Shown in pieces: positions 1-7,091 of a DNA stretch of 64,000 bases; position 1 is the first letter of the stretch; every line of letters begins with the position of its first letter. This DNA is from JAIQFL01 sp035295745. Lineage in GTDB: Bacteria; Acidobacteriota; Terriglobia; Bryobacterales; Bryobacteraceae. The DNA lies in NCBI GenBank assembly GCA_035295745.1, contig DATGIL010000076.1:160254-224253 (forward strand), read 5' to 3'. Made by a program: the position numbers and the translations under genes. Under the pieces are notes generated by a model. The model was not told the DNA's origin. It searched no databases and saw nothing but the letters and a program-made list of their open reading frames with translations.

Positions 1-103
1 CTATGCTCACCCCACGCAATTCGCGAACCTCGCCCGGCGGGCGGCTGGCCGCGATCACCCGAAACGACTCCCGTAGATTATCCGCAACATTGTGGAAGTC
101 CAT
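1..103 (-). CDS. 5' end of an unidentified protein, possibly GNAT acetyltransferase
   Basis: Only the first 34 codons are inside the window; the gene runs off the left edge. On the minus strand the frame from the ATG at 103 has no stop, and a purine-rich GGAAG lies just before it. The visible peptide contains ASRPPGEVRELRGVSI. A G-E-V-R-E-x-x-G-V-S string near the N-terminus reminds me of acidobacterial GNAT-type acetyltransferases, but this is recall from a very short stretch. It is divergent from the alcohol dehydrogenase, with 87 bp between them that must carry both promoters. Confidence 0.4.
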   Translation of the reverse strand, partial: MDFHNVADNLRESFRVIAASRPPGEVRELRGVSI

Positions 104-190
104 TGCTTCCAGTATCGCCCCACCGGAGCCGGTTTTACGCACTCTGCGCAAGCGGGCCGGCCGGCGGAATTCTTGTCGTAAAGTGAACCT

Positions 191-1246
191 ATGGCCCAAT
201 GGACGAGCTATCGCATCGCGGAGTACGGCTCCCCGCTAGAGCAGCAGGTCGAGGAAGCGCCAGTGCCCCAGGGCACTGAGGTCCTCCTGCGGATTACCGG
301 ATGCGGCGTATGCCACTCAGACGTGCATACCTGGGAAGGATTCTTCGATCTCGGCGGCGGACGCCGCACCCAGGCGGGAGGTAAGAATCTGCCGCTGACG
401 CCTGGTCACGAGATTGCCGGTGAGGTCGTAGCTTTCGGATCGCGGGCCCTGCACGTAGCAGTCGGGGACAAGCGCGTAGTCTATCCATGGATCGGCTGTG
501 GACAGCCCGACTGTCAGGAATGCCGGCGCGGCGACGAGCAGATGTGCGGCAAACTCGCTCTCGGCGTATTTCAGCACGGCGGTTTTTCCGATCATGTCCT
601 GGTGCCGCATCCGAAATATCTGCTCGACTACGGCCAATTGCCGCCGGCGCTGGCAGCTACGTTTGCCTGCTCCGGCCTGACCGCGTACTCCGCGCTCCGG
701 AAGGTGGGAGCCCTCGGGCCGGACGACAAGCTGTTGATCATCGGCGCGGGCGGTGTGGGCATGTCGGCAGTTCGTCTCGCTCGCACGATAACGGGGAAGG
801 ATCCTATTGTTGCCGACATCGACCCGGCCAAACGTGCCGCAGCACTGGAAAACGGCGCCTCGCAAGCAATTGACCCGGCGGTGGCCGGGGCCGCGAAAGA
901 GTTCCTGAAGACCTCTGGTGGAGCGGCAGTGGCCATCGACTTCGTGGGCGGAGAGTCGACCGTGAAATTCGGCACCGGCGTGCTCCGCAAGGGCGGAAAG
1001 TTGATCATCGTCGGCCTGTTTGGGGGCGCGATGCAGATGCCGATCCCATTGTTTCCGCTGCTCGAGATCACCATTCAGGGTTCCAAAGTGGGATCGCTTG
1101 GGGAGTTAACGGAGTTGCTCGGGCTGGGCCAGGCAGGCATTTTCGGAGCGATCCCACACACCACCCGGCCGCTCGCCGAGGCCGCTCAGACGTTATCGGA
1201 CTTGAAGGACGGGAAAATTGTGGGCCGCGTCGTGTTGACGCCGTAG
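191..1246 (+). CDS. Zinc-dependent alcohol dehydrogenase (MDR family)
   Basis: 351-residue cytoplasmic medium-chain dehydrogenase that would oxidise alcohols or reduce aldehydes with NAD(P). The N-terminal GroES-like domain carries the catalytic zinc ligands Cys41 (in CGVCHSD), His73 (in PGHE) and Cys160. The structural zinc ligands Cys103, Cys108, Cys111 and Cys119 are all present. The Rossmann fold shows the GAGGVG nucleotide loop at 185-190. Length is normal for the family. Start is the ATG at 191; no good Shine-Dalgarno is visible. It stands alone, divergent from the gene at the left edge and convergent with the UnbV protein. The exact substrate cannot be read from sequence. Confidence 0.93.
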   Translation: MAQWTSYRIAEYGSPLEQQVEEAPVPQGTEVLLRITGCGVCHSDVHTWEGFFDLGGGRRTQAGGKNLPLTPGHEIAGEVVAFGSRALHVAVGDKRVVYPWIGCGQPDCQECRRGDEQMCGKLALGVFQHGGFSDHVLVPHPKYLLDYGQLPPALAATFACSGLTAYSALRKVGALGPDDKLLIIGAGGVGMSAVRLARTITGKDPIVADIDPAKRAAALENGASQAIDPAVAGAAKEFLKTSGGAAVAIDFVGGESTVKFGTGVLRKGGKLIIVGLFGGAMQMPIPLFPLLEITIQGSKVGSLGELTELLGLGQAGIFGAIPHTTRPLAEAAQTLSDLKDGKIVGRVVLTP

Positions 1247-1333
1247 GTGGGATGTAGCGGTCGCATTTGGTTTAGAGTCGAATGCGAGGCGGCTGCGCTA
1301 AGTTCGCGGTTTTAGAGGTTCGGCGAGGTACCG

Positions 1334-1450
1334 CAGATCGCTTGCTCACGCGCGCGGCTCGCAACGAAATGCCAGATCGCTTGCTGACGCGCGCGGATCG
1401 CGACGAAATGCCGCATCGCTCGCTGGCGCGCGCGGATCGCGACGAGCCAC
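1334..1450. repeat. Three tandem 39-bp repeats between convergent genes
   Basis: Units start at 1334, 1373 and 1412 and share the core CGCTTGCT(N)ACGCGCGCGG. The 39-bp period keeps one frame open (13-residue unit, DRLLTRADRDEMP-like), so an ORF crosses it, but nothing else supports a protein. It occupies most of the 308-bp gap between the stop of the dehydrogenase (1246) and the stop of the minus-strand UnbV gene (1555). The core is shared with the 77-bp repeats at 32272. I see no terminator with a U tract in this gap. Confidence 0.8.
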
Positions 1451-1554
1451 GACCGAATGGCGTTGCGGAACCGATTGGGTGCGGCGCCGTTGCGCCCCAC
1501 GAATATCAAACCAATGGACAGCTCCGACGCCGACCGCCCCGTCCTTTGCTTAAG

Positions 1555-3207
1555 TCAGGGCCGTTTCCAAGCGCGTGCTGACACCGCCTCGCTTCCCTCG
1601 GTGAGGCCGACCGTCCGATTCGCATTCACGCTCGTCCACGTCTGCGTCTCTCCCGCCGGCCAGCGCACTTCGATGCGATCCGCCTTCTCCGCCTTGCCTA
1701 ATCCAAAGTACAGCGTCAGCGAATTTTGCGAGAAGTAGCTGCCACCGCTCACCACTTCCGCCATTTGACGGCGGCCTCCCGCTTCCACGGTGCAGCGCGC
1801 GCCGATCGCGCTACGATTCGACCGAATGCCGTTGAGCGTGATCGCGATGGCGTTCTGCCGAGGCCCGACATTCTTTAGCAACGTGGGCTTCTCATTCATA
1901 TTCACGATGACGATCTCGGGCCTGCCATCGCCATCCAGATCGCCGGTCGCCAAACCACGCGAGGGGCGGCGTGGCGCGAATCCCGGACCTGCGGAATCCG
2001 TGAGGTCGGCGAACCTCCCATCGCCGAGATTGCGATACAGCAGCGTCCTCTGGCGGTAGGTCTCGCCGATTGGCGAACGATCGATTTGCGGATACACGTG
2101 GCCATTCGCCAAGATCAGGTCGGGCCATCCGTCTTCGTCGATATCCAGGAAAGCGATGCCCCAGCCGAGCAGTTGATTGCGCCCAAGGCCCGCCATTTCG
2201 GAGACATCCTCAAAGAACTTGCCGTCCTCGTTCTTGTAGAGCGAAGGCCGGTCGCCGGAGAAATTCGTTTTCGCGATGTCCAGGAAACCATTGCCATCGT
2301 AGTCGGCGACGGCGATCCCCATCCCCGCCTGCAACCGGCCATCGGCATTGTAGGCAACACCCGCGCGGTCGCCCACTTCCTCGAAGGTGCCATCGTGCCG
2401 GTTGCGATAGAACAGGCTGGGCGTCTGGTCGCAGGCCACGTAAAGGTCAGGCCAGCCGTCGTTGTCGAAATCGGCGGTGACCGCGCCCAAACCGTAGCAT
2501 CCGCCCGGCGCAAGAATCCCGGCCTTCTCCGAGACGTCGGTAAAGGTCCCGTCTCCGTTGTTGTGATAGAGCGCGTGATGGGCCTGGGGGAGTCCGTGAG
2601 GCCCGCACCACACCGGCATACCTTTCCAGTCGCAGCCCGTGCTACTGCCGGGTTTGGGCAACTTCGCCGGGTCGAAGTCCACGTAATTGGCGACGAAGAT
2701 GTCGAGGCGTCCGTCGCGATCGTAGTCGATCAAGGCGCAGCCCGACCCCCAGCGCGTGCCGGTTACGGGCAGGCCCGCACGCGCGGTGACCTCTTCGAAC
2801 TTGCCGTTGCCCAGATTGCGATACAGGCTATTGTGCCCGTAGTACGTCACGAACAGGTCGGGATGCCCGTCGTTGTCGATGTCGCCTACACAAGCAGCCT
2901 GAGCCCACCCGGTGCGCGTCAGGCCGGTCTGCTGGCTCACTTCCGTGAAGTGACCGGTGCCGTCGTTCCTGTACAGCTCCGAGTGCGACGGTGGCCCGTT
3001 GGCGATGAAGATATCGTTCCAGCCGTCACCATCGAAATCGAAGATCGCGGCGCCGGTGCCGGTACTCTCCAGGATCGAGTCGTTCCTGTCCTTGCCGCCG
3101 AAAGTATTGGGAACGGTGAGATGCGCGTCCGCCGCGATATCGACGAAACGAACTCCCGGCGCTTCCGCGGCGGCGGCCACCATCACGGCGACGAGCAAAA
3201 GCCGCAT
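1555..3207 (-). CDS. Secreted FG-GAP/VCBS repeat protein with ASPIC/UnbV domain (CRTAC1-like)
   Basis: 550 residues. A short hydrophobic N-terminus (MRLLLVAVMVAAAAEA) suggests export. Repeated D-x-D-x-D-G-x-x-D blocks from about residue 50 to 430 (for example FDFDGDGWND, ADYDGNGFLD) are calcium-binding FG-GAP/VCBS propeller blades. The C-terminal 90 residues match the ASPIC/UnbV domain (AIGARCTVEAGG, GGSYFSQN, VRWPAGETQTW). Its stop-to-start neighbour upstream, the heptahaem TPR protein, ends 2 bp before this start, so the two are co-transcribed. UnbV plus TPR pairs are very common in Acidobacteriota, but their role is poorly defined. Extracellular polymer binding is an inference. Confidence 0.9.
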   Translation of the reverse strand: MRLLLVAVMVAAAAEAPGVRFVDIAADAHLTVPNTFGGKDRNDSILESTGTGAAIFDFDGDGWNDIFIANGPPSHSELYRNDGTGHFTEVSQQTGLTRTGWAQAACVGDIDNDGHPDLFVTYYGHNSLYRNLGNGKFEEVTARAGLPVTGTRWGSGCALIDYDRDGRLDIFVANYVDFDPAKLPKPGSSTGCDWKGMPVWCGPHGLPQAHHALYHNNGDGTFTDVSEKAGILAPGGCYGLGAVTADFDNDGWPDLYVACDQTPSLFYRNRHDGTFEEVGDRAGVAYNADGRLQAGMGIAVADYDGNGFLDIAKTNFSGDRPSLYKNEDGKFFEDVSEMAGLGRNQLLGWGIAFLDIDEDGWPDLILANGHVYPQIDRSPIGETYRQRTLLYRNLGDGRFADLTDSAGPGFAPRRPSRGLATGDLDGDGRPEIVIVNMNEKPTLLKNVGPRQNAIAITLNGIRSNRSAIGARCTVEAGGRRQMAEVVSGGSYFSQNSLTLYFGLGKAEKADRIEVRWPAGETQTWTSVNANRTVGLTEGSEAVSARAWKRP

Positions 3208-3209
3208 GC

Positions 3210-5354
3210 TTAGCGGATTCCCATCTCGCGCAGCGCTTGCGCAGCCTGCCGCGCCACCGAGGCGTCCGCACCGTTCGCTGCCTCGCGAAAGTGAGTCGCG
3301 GCCTCGTCTTTCTCCCCGGTTTGCGCCAACACCATCGCCAGCCGCAGATGAACGCGCGCCACATCGGGCTTCAGCGCCAGCGCGGTCCGATACTCGCGCG
3401 CCGCAGCGGGGAGTTCCTGCTTGCGGACGTACAGCCCCCCGAGCAGTTCATGCGCTTCCACGAGTGATGCATCCGTGTGAACCGCCGACTCCGCTTGCGA
3501 TTGCGCCTCGTCGAAGCGATCGGCGCGCACCAGCGCCAATGCATAGTCGTATCGATAGTGGGCGTCCGGGCGGAGCTTGATGGCCCGTTCGAAATCGAAG
3601 AAGGCGTCCGCGAATTCTCCCTTTTCCGCCAGAATGCGCCCGCCGACGTCCCAGGCGGCTTCGTCGAAGGGATCGGTGCGCAGTGCGTCGCGCAATGCCG
3701 CCACTGAGTGGCTCACTTCCGCGAGCCGGCGCGACTGGTCCGGAAGCCAGGGATCGAGCGAGATCGCCTTCTGAATGCGCTCGGCCGACGCGGTGAGCAC
3801 GCCATACCGAAACCACGACTCCGGATCGGCCGGCGCCACCTGCACGGCACGCGCGAGAATCTGTTCCGCATGCGGCGCGTCGACGGCGGCCAGCGCCCGC
3901 ATGGCGCGCGCGGAATCGGGTGCGATTCGCAATGCCTGCTGGTACGCGCCGGCAGCCTTCTCCAGATCGCCCTGACTCTTCCATCCGTCTCCTAATACGA
4001 GATAAAACTCGATGGGCTCGGGCTTGAATTGCTCCACCAGTCTGGCCAACTCCGGTAGCCCGGCAGCGACATTGTTCCCCAGCCCCACTTGAGCCACCGC
4101 ACGATAGAGAGCGTTGCGCGGAGTATCCGGCAGCGGCGAAGGATAGTAGGGTACGACCTCTCCGTGATACTCTTCCGGCGGGCGTTCCGCGAACTCGGCG
4201 AGCGCGTTAGCCGGGGCCCGCCGCTGGATCAGGTGGTCGGTCATGATGACATGCGGGGCGTCATCCACCCGTCGCTTCGGCATGTGACAGGTGATGCAGT
4301 CGGCGGTCGTGGCCTTGGCATCTGCCGGGTGCGCGGATTCGTGGCACTGCCGGCAGATGCCCGAATAGTGACGGACCGCCTCCTCGCCGCGCGGGATCCG
4401 GTGGGGATTGTGGCACGTGGCGCACTCCAGTTTCCCAGCACTCTCGAGGAAGCATCGCGATTGGCGCAGTCGATAGACCGAACTGACGGCCTCGAACTTA
4501 CCTTCGTGCCCGGTGCCAGGGGCATGGTCGAAGGAGATGGCGAATTCGCCAAGGGGCTGCCCGGGGACGTAGGAGAAGGTGCTGCGGTCGAAGCGCTGCA
4601 GCACTGCGGGAATCCGGCCGCTAGTGGTTTCGAGGTGGCATTGCATGCACATCTCCATGCGCCTTTCGGGGTTCAGCTTCGCCGGATTCACGATTTTGCC
4701 GCGCGCGGGATTGCGAGCATGCCCGTCGCCGGGTCCGTGGCATCGCTGGCAATCGATACCTTGGGGCAGTTCGCCAAGAAACACCGGCTCGCTACCGGGC
4801 AATTGATTCGCTGTGGGAATGCTCGGGTAGCCGTTGTGGCAGAACATGCACTTATACGAGACGAAGCGGCGGGTCTGCGGATGTTCGGTGTCTGACCCTG
4901 GCACCATGCCCCAGTGGCCGCCACCGTCAGGATACCAGCCGAGCGGCAGTTCGATGAGCATGCCACGCTCCGTCCGATGCAGGTACGACCGGGCGTGGTT
5001 TCCAGACCCCATCACGTAGTCGATCTTCAGGTCTTCCACATTGATCTGGTTGCCACGTCCATCCAACTGCCAGCGCCGTTGGAAATACCGACCGTCGCGG
5101 ACTCTCATGGAGTAGTGGCTGTCGGACAGGGCGTGATCATACTCGGGAGTCTTCGCGTAATCTTCGATGGTGTTGGCTGCGGATGGGGTGAAGAACGATC
5201 GCCCCATGCCGGTACGGGCGTATTCCGCGGCGATCTCGCGGTGGCACTGTGCGCAGACCTTCGGGTCCGCGTACGTGTCGCTCGGGCCTGTTTGCGCCAC
5301 CAAGGCGGGCAAACTTGCCGAGAGCGCGGCCGCAATCCGGAGAATCGACCCCAT
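3210..5354 (-). CDS. Secreted heptahaem cytochrome c with C-terminal TPR domain
   Basis: 714 residues with a signal peptide ending near QTGPS (about residue 20). Seven CxxCH haem-binding motifs lie in the first half, at Cys34, 169, 202, 236, 311, 334 and 353. From about 410 to the end the protein is tetratricopeptide repeats (several A-x-x-x-x-x-A-L-x-L-x-P-D units). It is therefore a periplasmic electron carrier or multihaem enzyme tethered to a protein-interaction scaffold. It starts at ATG 5354 and shares only 54 bp with the divergent membrane protein at 5409. The UnbV gene follows 2 bp downstream. The haem-rich half resembles the cytochrome c554/NrfA-like multihaem superfamily, but I cannot assign a reaction. 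Confidence 0.88.
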   Translation of the reverse strand: MGSILRIAAALSASLPALVAQTGPSDTYADPKVCAQCHREIAAEYARTGMGRSFFTPSAANTIEDYAKTPEYDHALSDSHYSMRVRDGRYFQRRWQLDGRGNQINVEDLKIDYVMGSGNHARSYLHRTERGMLIELPLGWYPDGGGHWGMVPGSDTEHPQTRRFVSYKCMFCHNGYPSIPTANQLPGSEPVFLGELPQGIDCQRCHGPGDGHARNPARGKIVNPAKLNPERRMEMCMQCHLETTSGRIPAVLQRFDRSTFSYVPGQPLGEFAISFDHAPGTGHEGKFEAVSSVYRLRQSRCFLESAGKLECATCHNPHRIPRGEEAVRHYSGICRQCHESAHPADAKATTADCITCHMPKRRVDDAPHVIMTDHLIQRRAPANALAEFAERPPEEYHGEVVPYYPSPLPDTPRNALYRAVAQVGLGNNVAAGLPELARLVEQFKPEPIEFYLVLGDGWKSQGDLEKAAGAYQQALRIAPDSARAMRALAAVDAPHAEQILARAVQVAPADPESWFRYGVLTASAERIQKAISLDPWLPDQSRRLAEVSHSVAALRDALRTDPFDEAAWDVGGRILAEKGEFADAFFDFERAIKLRPDAHYRYDYALALVRADRFDEAQSQAESAVHTDASLVEAHELLGGLYVRKQELPAAAREYRTALALKPDVARVHLRLAMVLAQTGEKDEAATHFREAANGADASVARQAAQALREMGIR

Positions 5355-5408
5355 GAAACAACGATTCTACGCCGTTCCGGACTCAGAGACACGAGATACC
5401 ATAGCGGC

Positions 5409-6860
5409 TTGACGCGCCAGAAACCGGACAGTTCGACGCATTGGTCGCACGCCATCGCGGCTGCCTTGCTGGCCGGGCTTCTGCTCTTGAATATTTATCG
5501 CGCCGTCACCCAGTCGTTCGTCCATGACGAGGCGCAGACCTATCACCTCTACCTGCGATCGTCATGGCGTACGATGTTCGCTGTCTACGACGCGAATCAT
5601 CACTTCCTTTCCACTCTGCTCGTGAGGCTCTCCACGTCGCTATTCGGATTCTCCGAGTTGGCGATGCGGCTCCCGACACTAGTGGCCGGAGCCTGGTATT
5701 TCGTCATCGTCTTCCGGTTGGCGCGCCTGGCACTCGATCGCGGGTGGCGATTCCTGTTGGCGATTGTGCTCGCTGCCGCAAATCCGCTGGTGCTGGATTT
5801 TCTAGTGGCGGCGCGCGGTTACGGCCTCGCCATGGCGCTTCTCGCGTTCGGCATCTATCGAATCGTAGGATACTTGTCGGTTGGTTCGCGCGGGCGCAGC
5901 GCGCTGTGCGAAGCGGGTATCAGTCTGGCGCTCGCGGTCAGTGCCAATGTGACGCTGCTGGTACCTGTGATGGTGGCTGGCGCTTTGCTGCTTGCGGTGC
6001 TGTGGAAGCAGCAGGATTCGCGATGGCCCTATTTCCTGACCACCCTGTGCGCGGTACTCCTGCTTTTTTACGCGATCTCGCCAATTCATCAGGCGACCCA
6101 GGCGAATTTCTATTACGGCGCGCATTCACTGATCGAGAGCTTCGAAGATCTGGCAGCGCTTTCGCTCGCGCACAATCCCGGACCGTTCCACTGGAATCGA
6201 TTGCTGGGGTGGATGGGGTGGTGGCGCCACTTCGCGATCTTCGCTTGTGCCGCGGCATGCCTGGGAGCGATGGCCGTTGCGGTTCGGACGTGGAACTGGC
6301 TGCTGCTCTTCGCGTCGTTTATGGTGGCCGGATCCTGGGCGATTCTCTTCGTGGCGCATCATGTCACCGGTCTGCTTTATCCTCTGGATCGGACTGGGTT
6401 GTATTTTCTTCCGCTCATTGGTTTGCTATTTCCCTGTCTATCAGCAGCGATCCGCGAGCATCCCGTTCCTTCGCGGCTTTGCGCCGTGATAGGAGCTGTG
6501 ATTGCGTGCCAGTATCTCTTGCAGCCCAACACGAGCCGCTTTTATATATGGACATTCGATGCGGACACAAAATCCGTCGTCGATTTTCTGGACGCCGGGC
6601 ATCCGGTGAGCGCGCGCCTGGGCACTTCGTGGCCGCTCGATCCCGCGCTGAACTACTATCGCGACCGGCGAAAGATCACCTGGTTTGCCCCTCTTACGCG
6701 GACGGGACCCGACGGGCAATTTGACTACTACCTCCTAATGGAGGCCGATCAGGATCGCGTAGTCCGGAATCAACTCAAAGTTCTGTATCGCGGACCCATC
6801 TCCGGCACCGTGGTCGCGACAAGATTGTTCTCTGTTCCCGATGGCCCGCGCGCCCACTGA
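5409..6860 (+). CDS. Polytopic membrane glycosyltransferase-like protein (GT39/GT-C type)
   Basis: 483 residues from the TTG at 5409. The frame is open further upstream, but that part lies antisense over the cytochrome gene. About ten hydrophobic segments follow, beginning AIAAALLAGLLLLNIY. The short acidic motif HDEAQTYHLY after the first segment fits the catalytic D-E of the GT-C fold (dolichyl-phosphate-mannose mannosyltransferase/ArnT type), which moves sugars from polyprenyl phosphate donors outside the membrane. No clear Shine-Dalgarno; the non-ATG start is chosen because no ATG occurs between the divergent start and the first membrane segment. The next gene is the same class, suggesting a surface glycan or lipid-modification locus. 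Confidence 0.75.
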   Translation: MTRQKPDSSTHWSHAIAAALLAGLLLLNIYRAVTQSFVHDEAQTYHLYLRSSWRTMFAVYDANHHFLSTLLVRLSTSLFGFSELAMRLPTLVAGAWYFVIVFRLARLALDRGWRFLLAIVLAAANPLVLDFLVAARGYGLAMALLAFGIYRIVGYLSVGSRGRSALCEAGISLALAVSANVTLLVPVMVAGALLLAVLWKQQDSRWPYFLTTLCAVLLLFYAISPIHQATQANFYYGAHSLIESFEDLAALSLAHNPGPFHWNRLLGWMGWWRHFAIFACAAACLGAMAVAVRTWNWLLLFASFMVAGSWAILFVAHHVTGLLYPLDRTGLYFLPLIGLLFPCLSAAIREHPVPSRLCAVIGAVIACQYLLQPNTSRFYIWTFDADTKSVVDFLDAGHPVSARLGTSWPLDPALNYYRDRRKITWFAPLTRTGPDGQFDYYLLMEADQDRVVRNQLKVLYRGPISGTVVATRLFSVPDGPRAH

Positions 6861-6889
6861 CGTGTAGAAAATCTTCGTAAGAGACAGAG

Positions 6890-6942
6890 GTGGCGCAAAC
6901 ACTCGTGTTTGCCGCGTCGAGACTCTTCTCGACGCTTTTCGG
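6890..6942 (+). repeat. CTCN-loop double-hairpin repeat, copy A
   Basis: Starts with GTGGCGC, then two hairpins. Hairpin 1 has arms 6895-6901 and 6906-6912 with loop CTCG. Hairpin 2 is CGTCGAGA, loop CTCT, TCTCGACG. It ends in a CTTTTCGG-type tail. It lies in the 231-bp gap between two membrane-protein genes, with an inverted second copy at 7016-7068. Confidence 0.75.
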
Positions 6943-7015
6943 GTGTCCACCGAGTCCGCTGTACGGAGCGCTTCTTGAAGCCCCTTGCTGGCGCACCCGC
7001 AATCTCGTACCGGGC

Positions 7016-7068
7016 GCGAAAAGTCTCGACAGGAGTGTCGAGACGGCGAACAGGAGTGTTCGCGCCAC
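7016..7068 (-). repeat. CTCN-loop double-hairpin repeat, copy B (inverted)
   Basis: Reads as the same element on the minus strand. Hairpin 1 has arms 7046-7052 and 7057-7063; hairpin 2 has arms 7023-7031 and 7036-7044. Both loops are CTCC when read on the minus strand. Several arm bases differ from copy A, but the partner base changes too, so pairing is kept. The element ends 23 bp before the start codon at 7092, in the probable leader of that gene. Confidence 0.75.
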
Positions 7069-7091
7069 GGCTTCGTGCGAGAATTAGCCCT

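Noticed and set aside
1334..1450. CRISPR-like array
   Set aside because: Units are contiguous with no spacers and no cas genes are in the window.
4914..5408. Upstream extension of the GT-C gene
   Set aside because: The frame is open but lies antisense over the haem gene, contains no hydrophobic segment and would place 165 unrelated residues before the first membrane helix.
6909..7091. ATG at 6909 as start of the large membrane protein
   Set aside because: The 61 added residues are translated from the two hairpin repeats; ATG 7092 directly precedes the first membrane helix.
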